A stretch of 64,000 bases of DNA from Nocardia testacea NBRC 100365 (GCF_000308775.1 NZ_BAGJ01000089.1:1-64000); one strand, 5' to 3'. Positions 8,520 to 17,068 are shown, numbered from the stretch's first letter. Translations and numbers: made by a program. Notes: generated by a model from the letters alone, not told the origin.

Positions 8520-10160
8520 CTATTCCTCGTGGAGCCGTCCGCCGGCCAGATGCCAGCGCCGGGTGGCGCGCACCGAATCCAGCATCCGCCGGTCGTGCGT
8601 CACCAGCAGGAGTGTGCCGGTGAACGAGTCGACAGCCTCCTCGAGCTGCTCGATGGCCGGCAGATCGAGATGATTGGTCGGCTCGTCCAGGACGAGCAGG
8701 TTCACGCCGCGGGCCTGGAGCAGCGCCAGCGCGGCCCGGGTGCGTTCGCCCGGGGACAGGGTGTCGCAGGCGCGGTGCACGTGCGGGCCGCGTAGACCGA
8801 ACTTGGCGAGCAGGGTGCGCACCTCGGCGTCCGGCCAGTCGGGCACCGCCGCGCCGAAGGTGGCCGCGAGCGCGGCGTCCCCGCGGAACAGGCCGCGCGC
8901 CTGGTCGACCTCGCCGACCCGCACGCCGGACCCCAGTGCCGCCGTCCCGGTGTCGGGAGCCAGCTTGCCGAGCAACAGTGCGAGCAGGGTGGATTTACCG
9001 GAGCCGTTGACCCCGGACACGACGATGCGGTCGGCCCAATCGATCCGGGTGGTCACCGGCCCGAGGGTGAACGCGCCGCGTGTGACGGTGGCCGCGGCGG
9101 CCGTCGCGACGACGGTGCCGCTGCGGGGCGCGGTCGCGATCGTCATCCGCAGTTCCCACTCTTTGCGTGGTTCCTCCACCACGTCGAGCCGCTCTATACG
9201 GCGTTGCGTCTGGCGGGCCTTGGCGGCCTGTTTCTCGGTGGATTCGGCGCGCATCTTGCGGCCGGCCTTGTCCGAGTCGTTCTTGCTCTTGCGGCGCGCG
9301 TTCCGCACACCGTGTTCGAGCCAGTTGCGTTGCATGAGCGCCCGGGCCTCCAGCCCGGCGCGGGTGGCCGCGTAGTCGTCGTAGGCCTGACGGGCGTGCC
9401 GGCGCGCGATCTCGCGCTCGGCCAGATAGGCGTCGTAGCCGCCGTCGTAGAAGCCGACCTGCTGCTGGGCGAGATCGAGTTCGAGCACGCTGGTCACGGT
9501 GCGGGTCAGGAACTCCCGGTCGTGGCTGATGATCATGAGCGGCGTGCGCACCCCGGTGACGAACCGTTCGAGGCGTTCGAGGCCGTCGAGATCGAGATCG
9601 TTGGTGGGTTCGTCGAGCAGCAGGATGTCGAAGCGTGACAGCAGCACCGAGGCGAGACCCGCACGGGCGGCCTGCCCGCCGGACAGACCGGTCATCGGCG
9701 TATCCAGTCCGCCCGCGAGGTTACCGGTGAGGCCGAGGTCCGCGGCGACCTCCGCGGCGCGCTGGTCGAGGTCGGCGCCGCCGAGCGCGAGCCAGCGCTC
9801 GAGAGCGGGGGAGTAGTCGTCGGCACCACCCTCGCCGAGGCGCTCGGCGGCCGCGTCCATGACCCGCTGGGCATCCGCGACGCCGGTGCGCCGGGCGAGG
9901 AACCCGAATACGCTCTCCCCCTCGATGCGTTCGGGTTCCTGCGCCAGGTAGCCGACGGTGGCGTCCGGTGGGCTCAGGGTAATAGTGCCCTCGTCCGGGG
10001 TGCCGTCGGCGAGCATACGCAGCAGCGTCGACTTACCGGCGCCGTTCACGCCGACCAGGCCGACCACGTCGCCGGGAGCGAGGGTGAAATCGAGGTCGGC
10101 GAACAGGGTGCGTTCGGCGTGTCCGGCCGCCAGGCCGCCGGCCTGCAAGGTTGCGCTCAC
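8520..10160 (-). CDS. ABC-F family ATP-binding protein
   Basis: A 546-residue protein with two ABC ATPase domains and no membrane segments, the standard ABC-F layout. The GTG at 10160 (VSATLQAGGLAAG) is the natural start; the longer open frame upstream is non-coding. Domain 1: Walker A GVNGAGKST, signature LSGGQAAR, Walker B ILLLDEPTNDLD. A charged linker (RNARRKSKNDSDKAGRKMRAE) follows. Domain 2: GVNGSGKST, LSPGERTR, LLVLDEPTNHLD. ABC-F proteins act on the ribosome as translation factors or antibiotic-resistance proteins. No antibiotic cluster surrounds it, so either role is possible. Confidence 0.9.
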   Translation of the reverse strand: MSATLQAGGLAAGHAERTLFADLDFTLAPGDVVGLVGVNGAGKSTLLRMLADGTPDEGTITLSPPDATVGYLAQEPERIEGESVFGFLARRTGVADAQRVMDAAAERLGEGGADDYSPALERWLALGGADLDQRAAEVAADLGLTGNLAGGLDTPMTGLSGGQAARAGLASVLLSRFDILLLDEPTNDLDLDGLERLERFVTGVRTPLMIISHDREFLTRTVTSVLELDLAQQQVGFYDGGYDAYLAEREIARRHARQAYDDYAATRAGLEARALMQRNWLEHGVRNARRKSKNDSDKAGRKMRAESTEKQAAKARQTQRRIERLDVVEEPRKEWELRMTIATAPRSGTVVATAAAATVTRGAFTLGPVTTRIDWADRIVVSGVNGSGKSTLLALLLGKLAPDTGTAALGSGVRVGEVDQARGLFRGDAALAATFGAAVPDWPDAEVRTLLAKFGLRGPHVHRACDTLSPGERTRAALALLQARGVNLLVLDEPTNHLDLPAIEQLEEAVDSFTGTLLLVTHDRRMLDSVRATRRWHLAGGRLHEE

Positions 10161-10271
10161 CGGGCATATTCTGCCCGTCCCCCGCCGCGGCCCGCCGGGC
10201 GACCGGCCGCCACCGGCGCCGGGGTGCTCGCGCCGGTGGCGCCGGCGCATCCGGCGACATACGATCCGGCG

Positions 10272-10850
10272 ATGTCGATAACCCGTGCGGACCTGATCGG
10301 TTACATCGAGCGCGATCTCGACGCCGACCTGACGCGTTGGTTCGCCGACCGGCCGCGGGTCGAGATCCCCGGCGCCGCGGTGCGGCCGGTCGAGCCGTTC
10401 CTGGAACGCCTCGAGCCGGCCGCCGCCGCCGCGCTCGCCGGATTCGATCGCCGGGTGCGGTCCGGGACGATGCCGCAGTTCCTCGACATCTACGACTGGT
10501 CCTACGGGTTCGGTTTCGCCGCCAACGATTGCGGGCTGCTGGACAGCGATTACCGCACCGAACTCACCGACGAGGACGTGTACACCGTGGGTGCCGACGG
10601 TGGCGGCAACCTGTACACGGTGCTCACCAGTGGTCGGGTGGCGATCTGGTTCCACGAGGAAGAGGTCCTCGAAGGCGGTACCCGGTTCGACGATCTGGAC
10701 ACCTTCGTGTGGTCGCAGGTGCGCTATCAGGCCGTGCGGGCGGGAAGGCTCGATCCTGATCCGGTCGCGGCGGATTTCCACGCACTCGGTCAGGACGGCG
10801 CACTCGCGCCCGGGATCGGGCTGCTGGCCTCGCTGCGGGGTTCCCGCTGA
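10272..10850 (+). CDS. SMI1/KNR4 (SUKH)-like protein
   Basis: A 192-residue soluble protein, ATG at 10272, divergent from the ABC-F gene. The central segment (IYDWSYGFGFAANDCGLL... then VGADGGGNLYTVLTSGRVAIWFHEEEVLEGGTRFDDLDTFVW) resembles the SMI1/KNR4 or SUKH fold, in which a 'GDG.....ds..G.V..w.HE' strand pair precedes a helix with an aromatic. SUKH proteins are often immunity proteins to polymorphic toxins, but no toxin gene is adjacent, so that role is not supported here. The family call is tentative. Confidence 0.5.
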   Translation: MSITRADLIGYIERDLDADLTRWFADRPRVEIPGAAVRPVEPFLERLEPAAAAALAGFDRRVRSGTMPQFLDIYDWSYGFGFAANDCGLLDSDYRTELTDEDVYTVGADGGGNLYTVLTSGRVAIWFHEEEVLEGGTRFDDLDTFVWSQVRYQAVRAGRLDPDPVAADFHALGQDGALAPGIGLLASLRGSR

Positions 10851-10888
10851 TCGACGGACCCGGGCGCCGGCCCACTCCCTTGCGCCGG

Positions 10889-11236
10889 TCAGGGATCGGG
10901 GGATTGCAGCAACTGCAATGTCCGTGTGGCGGCGACACTGAACCGGCCCATGCTGACCGAGGTCCGGCTGGTCGCGATGAGCAACAGAGTGGTGCTCGGT
11001 GTATAGAGGAAGAGCTGCTCGTCGGCGTTTCGCGCGAGCGGCATGATGATGTGGTACTGGGCTTCCAGGGAAACCAGGATCGGCGGGTCGGTCAGTGCTT
11101 CCGACTCCCGAAACCGGCCCGCGTGGCGAGATGCGGCCCCGGCGACCGCGTACGCCCGGGCATCGCGCGGCGGCGCTGCCGCCCGATATCCCGGTGACGG
11201 CCCGACCAGGTCCCCGCGGCGTACGCCGGTGCCTGG
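10889..11236 (-). pseudogene. Unannotated protein-like frame without a usable upstream start
   Basis: On the minus strand a frame is open from 11236 to the stop at 10889. Its last 65 codons read like a real protein: PPILVSLEAQYHIIMPLARN, then ADEQLFLYTPSTTLLLIATS, then RTSVSMGRFSVAATRTLQLL. The only in-frame ATG is at 11044, which would give 51 residues; no ATG, GTG or TTG precedes it in the frame. It may be the 3' part of a decayed gene or a small gene read from ATG 11044. The family is not recognised. It lies in the 459-bp gap between the SUKH-like and DUF1542-like genes, which otherwise appears empty. Confidence 0.4.
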
Positions 11237-11309
11237 TCACGCCGTGGACGCCTGTCCAGCGGGTACGCTGGTCGGCACGGTGCTCCGCGGACAAGAGGAG
11301 TGCGTGACC

Positions 11310-12080
11310 ATGGAGTGGCTACTGATCGCGGTGGCGGTCGTGCTGGTGGCGTCGATCCTGGTGTGGCGGTCCCGGCAGAACAGAATGCGGGCGGCGGCCG
11401 AACTGGCCGACGCGCTGGCCGACGCCCGCCGGCTCAACGAGCGCCTCGGCGGGCAGGTCTACCAGCTCTCCGGCAGCAATCCCGCCGCCCAGCAGGCGCT
11501 CGCCGACGCCGCCGAACGTCATACCGCGGCGGGCTCACAGGTCGACCAGGCCAGAACCCCGGTCCAAGCCCGCTTGGCGAAACAGACCGCGGTCGAGGGG
11601 CTCTACTACATCCGTGCCGCACGGATCGCCATGGAGATGGACCCCGGCCCCGCCGTACCCGAGTTGGCGGGACGGGACACCGCGGGCGAGGTCAGCGAAG
11701 ACCGGGTGATCGACTTCGACAACCGCCGGATCGCCGCGTCTCCCCGGCCTTCGGCCGGAACGCCGAACTACTTCCCGGGCGGACGCGTCGCGGGCCGGCC
11801 CGTCCCGGCCGGCTGGTATTCCGAGCCCTGGTGGAAACCGGCCATGGTCGCCGGGGCCTGGGGTGTGGGCTCGGCGCTGCTGTTCAGCTCGCTGTTCTCC
11901 GGGATGGCCGGCGTGGGTTACGGTGCCGAAGGCTTCGAACAGGGCTTCGGTGAAGGCTATGCGGACGGATTCGCCGAGGGCGGGCAGGATTACGGGGGTC
12001 CGGGCGACGGCGGTGATTGGGGCGGGGACGGGGGTGGTTTCGACGGCGGTGGTTTCGACGGCGGTGGCTTCGACTTCTGA
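11310..12080 (+). CDS. DUF1542-like membrane-anchored protein with Gly/Asp-rich tail
   Basis: A 256-residue protein. The ATG at 11310 lies 9 nt after AAGAGGAG; GTG 11304 is an alternative. An N-terminal membrane helix (LLIAVAVVVLVASILVW) is followed by a coiled-coil-like Ala/Glu/Arg-rich region, a conserved-looking block (AKQTAVEGLYYIRAARIAME), the block YFPGGRVAGRPVPAGWYSEPWWKPA and a second hydrophobic stretch. The C-terminus is a GFD/GGG low-complexity tail with tandem GGGFD repeats. The layout matches actinobacterial proteins annotated as DUF1542. Function is unknown; it is probably a membrane-associated scaffold-type protein. No operon partner is visible. Confidence 0.6.
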   Translation: MEWLLIAVAVVLVASILVWRSRQNRMRAAAELADALADARRLNERLGGQVYQLSGSNPAAQQALADAAERHTAAGSQVDQARTPVQARLAKQTAVEGLYYIRAARIAMEMDPGPAVPELAGRDTAGEVSEDRVIDFDNRRIAASPRPSAGTPNYFPGGRVAGRPVPAGWYSEPWWKPAMVAGAWGVGSALLFSSLFSGMAGVGYGAEGFEQGFGEGYADGFAEGGQDYGGPGDGGDWGGDGGGFDGGGFDGGGFDF

Positions 12081-12371
12081 CGGACCGCGCTCGCCCGGTG
12101 ATGTCGCCGCGGCAGGGGGAGTCGAATATGTCGCGTTCTGCCACGGTGGGCAGCGCGGCGTCCGGCCGGGCGAACCCGCCTTCGGCGAGTGCGCTCGGCA
12201 GGGCTTGGCGCTTCGGGAAATGCCGGCGCGGCGTGGCGTGACCGGCGAAGGCGCGGGGACGCCGAGGTGGCCCGCCGGCTCCGGGCGGTTTCCGAGGAGT
12301 CGACCGGGGTCGGCTTCCCATGGGGCGCTCCGTGGATGGATGGCGATGACGACGCGCTGAAAGTTGCTCTC

Positions 12372-13067
12372 TCACGCCGGTGCCGAGCATATGCCGGGTC
12401 CGCTGTCCGCCGCGTCGGCGTAGCGGCGGGCCAGGCGGGCGAATGCGGCGGTGAGCTCGGGTGGGCCCACAACCTCGATATCGGCGTCGAACCTGCCGAG
12501 GGCACCGGCCAGCCCCACCCACGACCACGACCCGGCGGCGACCCGGCACCGATCCGGGCCCAGTGCCTCGACCATTCCGTCGGCGGCGTAGTCGAAGCGC
12601 AGAACTTCGCTGTGATGAACGGCCGCGCCGAGGGTCGTGAGAACGACGGTGTCCACGTCCGGGACGGGCCGGCTCGAGGGTGTTTCGACCGCGGTGATCC
12701 GGAGGGCGTCGATGCGGTGACGCAGGCGCGCGGGCAGCACCTGGCGGATCGTGTTCAGCGCGCGCACCGCGGGTTCCTCGAGTCCGGCGCCCGCGGTGGT
12801 GGCGATCTGCAGCGCGAGGGTGAGGGCCACGGCCTGCTCGTCGTCGAACAAAAGCGGCGGGAGCGCGCTGCCGGCGCCGAGGCGGTATCCGCCGTCCGGG
12901 CCTTTGGTGGTGACGATCGGATAGCCCAGCTCACGTAACCGGTCGACATCGCGGCGCACGGTGCGCGGGCTGACCTCCAGCCTTTCGGCCAGTAGCGTTC
13001 CCGGCCAGTCCCGGCGCACCTGTAACAGGGACAGCAGCACAAGCAGCCGGGCGGAAGTTTTCGGCAC
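12372..13067 (-). CDS. YafY/WYL-type regulator, shortened C-terminal half
   Basis: A 231-residue protein. The N-terminal HTH (RLLVLLSLLQVRRDWPGTLLAERLEVSPRTVRRDVDRLRELGYPI...GPDGGYRLGAG) is typical of YafY/DeoR-like WYL regulators. These are normally 300-330 residues with an HTH, a WYL ligand domain and a WCX dimer domain. Here the WYL region goes from VLRFDYAADGMVEALGPDRCRV directly into a short end resembling the last WCX helix (VVGPPELTAAFARLARRYADA), so about 80-100 residues of the effector half appear to be missing. It is divergent from a VOC gene, a common pairing, across a 25-bp inverted repeat. Confidence 0.75.
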   Translation of the reverse strand: MPKTSARLLVLLSLLQVRRDWPGTLLAERLEVSPRTVRRDVDRLRELGYPIVTTKGPDGGYRLGAGSALPPLLFDDEQAVALTLALQIATTAGAGLEEPAVRALNTIRQVLPARLRHRIDALRITAVETPSSRPVPDVDTVVLTTLGAAVHHSEVLRFDYAADGMVEALGPDRCRVAAGSWSWVGLAGALGRFDADIEVVGPPELTAAFARLARRYADAADSGPGICSAPA

Positions 13068-13085
13068 ATTCTCATTCTGGGCGCA

Positions 13086-13110
13086 GTAGAGGACATATCC
13101 TGTCCGCTAC
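13086..13110. promoter_or_regulatory. Inverted repeat between WYL regulator and VOC gene
   Basis: GTAG-A-GGACA-TATCC-TGTCC-G-CTAC: arms pair at 9 of 10 positions around a 5-nt centre. It lies in the 94-bp divergent intergenic region and is the obvious operator candidate for the adjacent WYL-type regulator. Confidence 0.55.
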
Positions 13111-13161
13111 CCCTGCGAATGTTGCTCCCGGTAAGTCACCGAGTGCGAATCAGGAGCAACC

Positions 13162-13584
13162 GTGTCCCTCACCACCACCACCCACCTGAACTTCCGCGGC
13201 GAGGCCCGTGCGGCGCTGGAGTTCTACCAGTCGGTGTTCGGCGGTCATCTTGCCGCCATCACCTACAACGACGCCGGAGCCGTAGGCAACGAGTCCGAAG
13301 CCGACCAGATCATGTGGGGGCAGGTACAGGCCGGCAACGGTTTCCGCGTGATGGCCTACGATGTCCCCGCGCCGACTGCCCATACCCCGGGCGAGAACGC
13401 GTTCTTCGTCTCCGTACGCGGCGAGACCGCCGAGGAGGTCTCGGGTTACTGGGAGAAACTGGCCGCGGGCGCGACGGTCGTCGTCCCGCTGGCCCCGGCG
13501 AGCTGGGCGCCCGTATACGGGATGCTGCGCGACCGCTTCGGTGTCGTGTGGGTCCTCGACGTCACCAGCGAATACAACGGATGA
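13162..13584 (+). CDS. VOC-superfamily (PhnB/glyoxalase-like) protein
   Basis: A 140-residue protein starting at GTG 13162. It has the PhnB-type VOC layout: LNFRGEARAALEFYQSVFGG at the start, metal/substrate-region residues in HTPGENAFFVSVRGETAEEV, and the closing block MLRDRFGVVWVLDV. VOC proteins fold from beta-alpha-beta3 repeats and include glyoxalases, dioxygenases and resistance proteins; PhnB-like members mostly have no assigned reaction. It is divergently paired with a YafY-type regulator, which is a recurrent arrangement, so the regulator probably controls it. A hairpin terminator follows. Confidence 0.85.
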   Translation: MSLTTTTHLNFRGEARAALEFYQSVFGGHLAAITYNDAGAVGNESEADQIMWGQVQAGNGFRVMAYDVPAPTAHTPGENAFFVSVRGETAEEVSGYWEKLAAGATVVVPLAPASWAPVYGMLRDRFGVVWVLDVTSEYNG

Positions 13585-13589
13585 CCTAC

Positions 13590-13625
13590 GGGCCACCGGG
13601 GCGGACACATCCGCTGCGGTGGCCC
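13590..13625 (+). terminator. Hairpin terminator after VOC gene
   Basis: Perfect 9-bp arms GGGCCACCG / CGGTGGCCC with an 18-nt loop that itself contains GGA/TCC, starting 6 nt after the VOC stop codon. No long T-run follows. Confidence 0.55.
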
Positions 13626-13661
13626 ATTGCGCGCCACCCCACTCGGAAGACCGACACACGA

Positions 13662-13825
13662 ATGGACACCACGATGAGAACGCGCCCCCTCGGTCGCACC
13701 GGAAGACGGGCCGGCCCGTACCGCCGCGGCGCCATGACGTCCGGTCCGGCGGGAAATCCCTACCGTGACGAATACGTCCGAATCGTCCACCGTTCGCTGG
13801 ACGCGGGCCTAGACCGCGCCGGCAC
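13662..13825 (+). pseudogene. Aldo/keto reductase remnant (N-terminal fragment)
   Basis: Reads MDTTMRTRPLGRTGRRAGPY then GAMTSGPAGNPYRDEYVRIV then HRSLDAGLD. This is the recognisable start of an aldo/keto reductase (LGRTGxxVGxxGLGAMTFG...HRSLDAGxN...). The chain loses similarity right after the 'SLDAG' strand, before the catalytic Asp/Tyr/Lys/His set, and the glycine-rich loop is degraded (PYRRGAM where GLGAM is expected). The remaining 225 bp to the next gene show no recognisable protein. I read it as a gene fragment left after a deletion. Confidence 0.6.
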
Positions 13826-14050
13826 CCATCCCGAGGCCGTCTCCACCGCCATCGGCCCGCACATCCCGGCGCGGCTCGGCGATCCGGCCGGCCTGTGCCG
13901 CGGTCACCTCCGGCGAGGTGCCCGACCGGATGGTTCGGACCGTCGAACCCGGTACGGATCGCGGCCCGGAGTGGTCGTATCCATTGCCCGCCGCCGGACC
14001 CTCTGCGGTACAACGGTTTCCGGCCGCCGAGCGGACGGCGGCCCGGCCCG

Positions 14051-15214
14051 ATGACCGTACTGTCCGCCCGCGCGCTCAACCGGGCCACCCTCGCCCGGCA
14101 ATTGTTGCTCGACCGCGCCGACCTACCGGTGTCCGAGGCCGTGGCACATCTGTGCGGATTACAGGCTCAGGAGCCACAGGAACCGTTCGTAGGGCTGTGG
14201 TCACGGCTGCGCGCCTTCGATCCGGCGACCCTCGACGAACTGCTCACGACCCGCCGGGTGGTGCGCCTCCATCTCATGCGCCGCACGGTCCACCTCGTCA
14301 CCGCCGGCGACGCGTTGGCGTGGCGGGCCCGCCACGACGCCATGTTGCGCCAGCGGGTCCTCGGGACCTACCGCCGCGAACTCGCCGGCGTGGACCTCGA
14401 CGAACTCGCGGCCGCGGCCCAGGAACTGCTGGCCGACGGCCGATCCCGCACGATGCCGGAACTCGGCCGGGAACTCGCTGCGCGCTGGCCGGCCGCCGGG
14501 CCGCGGCCACTGGGTGAACTGGTGATCGCCGCCCTCGTCCCGACCGTGCAGTTGCCCCCACGCGGATTGTGGCGCCGCACGGCCGGCGCCCGTACCGTGC
14601 CACTCGCCGCCTGGTTGGGTCGCGCGGTCGACCCGCCCACCCCGGACGGCACCGATCCGGTCGGAAAGGCGCTGGTGCTGCGATATCTCGCCGCGTTCGG
14701 TCCCGCTTCGGTGGCCGATCTGCGTGCCTGGTGCGGCCTGGCCGGGCTACCCACCGCGGTGACCGCGGTCCGCGACGAGTTGCTCACCTTCCGTGACGAG
14801 CACGGCCGCGAACTCCTCGACCTCCCGGACGCACCACGCCCCGATCCGGACACCCCGGCCCCGGTGCGATTCCTGCCCGCGTTCGACAACGCGATCCTCG
14901 GCTACCACGACCGCAGCCGGATCATCGACCACGCCCACCGCGGCCTCTCGGTCGCCGGTGAGCGCGTGGTACTGGTCGACGGCCGGGTCGCCGCGACCTG
15001 GTCCCACCGCGATGGCGCCCTGGCCGTCACCCCGCTGCGCCGGCTCTCTCGAACCGAACACCGCGCGGTCGCCGAACAAGGACGAGAACTGGCGTCGTTC
15101 CTCACCGACGACAACAGCCATCCCGTGCAGGTGGCGGCATTCGGTGACAGCGACGGAGACGGGGGCGGTGACGATCACCGGCCGGCCACACCCGCCGCCC
15201 CGAACTCGCGGTAG
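14051..15214 (+). CDS. AlkZ/YcaQ-like winged-helix (HTH_42) protein
   Basis: A 387-residue protein, ATG at 14051. The N-terminus ALNRATLARQLLLDRADLP and the block VAHLCGLQAQEPQEPFVGLWSRL are typical of the HTH_42 family, which includes the Streptomyces DNA glycosylase AlkZ and E. coli YcaQ. In that family the Q-x-Q/D motif carries the catalytic glutamines; QAQ is present here. LMRRTVHLV and LPAFDNAILGYHDRSRII are further family blocks. Some members unhook DNA crosslinks made by natural products; many actinobacterial homologues have no tested activity. The C-terminal 20 residues are Asp/Gly-rich. No biosynthetic cluster is adjacent. Confidence 0.75.
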   Translation: MTVLSARALNRATLARQLLLDRADLPVSEAVAHLCGLQAQEPQEPFVGLWSRLRAFDPATLDELLTTRRVVRLHLMRRTVHLVTAGDALAWRARHDAMLRQRVLGTYRRELAGVDLDELAAAAQELLADGRSRTMPELGRELAARWPAAGPRPLGELVIAALVPTVQLPPRGLWRRTAGARTVPLAAWLGRAVDPPTPDGTDPVGKALVLRYLAAFGPASVADLRAWCGLAGLPTAVTAVRDELLTFRDEHGRELLDLPDAPRPDPDTPAPVRFLPAFDNAILGYHDRSRIIDHAHRGLSVAGERVVLVDGRVAATWSHRDGALAVTPLRRLSRTEHRAVAEQGRELASFLTDDNSHPVQVAAFGDSDGDGGGDDHRPATPAAPNSR

Positions 15215-15361
15215 CTGTGGGCGCCGTCGAGGGTTGGCCGTTGCTGTTTCGGCGGGTGATGAAGTAGGCGACTTCGTCGGTGGTGCCGGCCCGGATGCCG
15301 GCCATGCCGACGACGGTGCGCAGGGTGTGGTCGGGGCCGTAGTCGCCGGCTCGCAGGCTGG

Positions 15362-16297
15362 TCACGGTGTCAGAACGAGGCGACCGGAAAATCGACCGGC
15401 GGCGAGGCGGGTGTGGGCTTCGGTGGCTGCGTGCAGTGGGAGGGTATCGGCGACACGGGTGGTGAGCTTCTGTTCTGCGATGCGGGCGAGAGCTTTCCCG
15501 TCGGCGTGGATCCATTCGTGGTGGACGGTGATGCCGCGCAGGGGGGCGGGGTCCGGACCACCGACGACGGTGACGAAACGGCCGCGGTTGCGGATCGCGG
15601 CGAGAGCACGGACGCCGGCTCCGGCGGTATCCAGCGCGGCGTGCACACCGCCGGGGACGAGCCGGCGCGCCTCGACCACCAGGTCCGCATTGCGCGGAAG
15701 TGTCCAACGCGCGCCGACGGAGCGCAGGAAGTCCGTGTCACTCCCCTGGGCGATCACCCGAACACCCTGTTGTGCTGCGAGCTGGACGGCGAAGCCGCCG
15801 ACGGCGCCGTTCGCACCGGTTACCAGAAGGGTGTCGTTCTCGGACAGTTCCAGTAGATCGAGCGACTGGGCGGCGGTGAGGCCGTTGAGCGGCAGGGTGG
15901 CCGCCTCGACGGCCGACAACCCCGTCGGGGCCGCAGCAACAGCAGTCGCGTCGAGCACCACATAGTCGGCGTATGCGCCGAGCGAAACATCGAGCAGGTC
16001 ACGCAGGCCGATCACCTTCTGCCCCTCGGTGAACCCGTCGACGTCCGGGCCGAGGCGTTCGATCTCACCGGCGACATCCCAACCCATACCGGTGATCTCC
16101 CGCGGCGCCATCAACCCCGCTTCGACCAGCGCGCCCGAGCGCGTCGCCAGATCGACCGGGTTGACGGCCGCAGCCTCGACCTTGATCCGGATCTGACCCA
16201 CGCCCGGCTCGGGGATATCCACATCGACGATCTGCAAGACCTCGGGTCCACCGTAGCCGCGAGCCACCACCGCTCGCATCATCTCTCGCTCGCTCAT
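15362..16297 (-). CDS. Zinc-less MDR quinone-oxidoreductase-like enzyme
   Basis: A 311-residue NADP-dependent medium-chain reductase. Start MSEREMM at 16297; ATGs at 16282 and 16279 are alternatives. Seen: MRAVVARGYGGPEVLQIVDVDIPEPGVGQ, AAAVNPVDLATRSG, GWDVAGEIERLGPDVDGFTEGQKVIG, LPLNGLTAAQSLD and the Rossmann glycine motif LVTGANGAVGGFAVQLA. There are no structural-zinc cysteines, so it belongs to the quinone oxidoreductase/zeta-crystallin branch. It is divergent from an HxlR regulator, the usual sensor of quinones or reactive electrophiles, with a perfect palindrome between them. Likely role: reduction of quinones or enals under electrophile stress. Confidence 0.85.
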   Translation of the reverse strand: MSEREMMRAVVARGYGGPEVLQIVDVDIPEPGVGQIRIKVEAAAVNPVDLATRSGALVEAGLMAPREITGMGWDVAGEIERLGPDVDGFTEGQKVIGLRDLLDVSLGAYADYVVLDATAVAAAPTGLSAVEAATLPLNGLTAAQSLDLLELSENDTLLVTGANGAVGGFAVQLAAQQGVRVIAQGSDTDFLRSVGARWTLPRNADLVVEARRLVPGGVHAALDTAGAGVRALAAIRNRGRFVTVVGGPDPAPLRGITVHHEWIHADGKALARIAEQKLTTRVADTLPLHAATEAHTRLAAGRFSGRLVLTP

Positions 16298-16336
16298 GAA
16301 CACAACTATTGGAGAGCTACTCTTTATTCGGAAGTC

Positions 16337-16352
16337 GGCACTTCGAAGTGCC
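16337..16352. promoter_or_regulatory. Perfect palindrome, candidate HxlR operator
   Basis: GGCACTTCGAAGTGCC, a perfect 16-bp palindrome, in the 76-bp gap between the oxidoreductase and the divergent HxlR gene, 21 bp before the HxlR GTG. Its position suggests control of both genes by HxlR. Confidence 0.6.
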
Positions 16353-16373
16353 CACGGCACCCGGAGGTAACCT

Positions 16374-16841
16374 GTGTCCACCCGGACCGCAGCGCAACTG
16401 CGCGCCGAGCGCGGCGCCGCGTACGACGCCTATCTGGCCGAATGCCCCGCCCGCAAACTGCTGGACCGAATCTCCGACAAGTGGGTGAGTCTGGCGGTCA
16501 ACGCACTGGCCGATGGGCCGCAGCGCTATAGCGACCTCCGCCGGCGACTGGCCAGCATCAGCCAGAAGATGCTCACCCAGACGTTGCGCAATCTCGAACG
16601 CGACGGCCTGGTCACCCGCACCGTGTGGCCGACCGTGCCGCAGCGAGTCGAATACGAACTCACACCACTCGGGCACTCGCTGCTACCGGTCATGCGGGCC
16701 ATCAAGGACTGGGCCGAACAACACATGGACGAAGTGGAAAAAGCCCGCGCGGCCTACCCGGCAGCTCACGCCCCGAAATCGAAAGACAACGCCGAGCCAC
16801 GACTCCCGCCGGTCACGATCGACGGATGCTTCCGGCTCTGA
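16374..16841 (+). CDS. HxlR-family transcriptional regulator
   Basis: A 155-residue protein from GTG 16374 (GGAGG upstream). Family signature: ECPARKLLDRISDKWVSLAVNAL, RYSDLRRRLASISQKMLTQTLRNLERDGLVTRTVWPTVPQRVEYELTPLGHSL. The single Cys25 in the 'CP' position before the winged helix is the residue that senses electrophiles or oxidants in many HxlR proteins. A charged tail extends about 25 residues beyond the usual length. It is divergent from a quinone-type oxidoreductase, which it presumably regulates through the palindrome at 16337-16352. Confidence 0.92.
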   Translation: MSTRTAAQLRAERGAAYDAYLAECPARKLLDRISDKWVSLAVNALADGPQRYSDLRRRLASISQKMLTQTLRNLERDGLVTRTVWPTVPQRVEYELTPLGHSLLPVMRAIKDWAEQHMDEVEKARAAYPAAHAPKSKDNAEPRLPPVTIDGCFRL

Positions 16842-17068
16842 TCGTGGGGCATGGGCCGGGCCCGGCGCCGCCGCACCCGCCCGATGGGGGCATGCCGCGT
16901 TTCTGCGCGCACTCAGGACGCTCGTGCCTACCACCGCACCGGTGTGGCGCGACCGGTAACGATCCTCCGGACACACCGAATCTTGTGTGCAAGAAGACAG
17001 ATGGGGTGACACGACCGCCGCCGTCGACCAAGCTTGAAGGGTTTGGATCATGCGGGAGGAGAGTCGTC

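Noticed and set aside
10161..11294. Extension of the ABC-F protein to position 11294
   Set aside because: The added 370 residues are antisense of the SUKH-like gene with Arg/Pro/His-rich composition; the standard ABC-F start is GTG 10160.
15210..15365. Minus-strand frame reading SLRAGDYGPDHTLRTVVGMA then GIRAGTTDEVAYFITRRNSN
   Set aside because: Looks partly protein-like, perhaps an old gene end, but the frame lacks a start and merges into shadow sequence; too little to call a gene.
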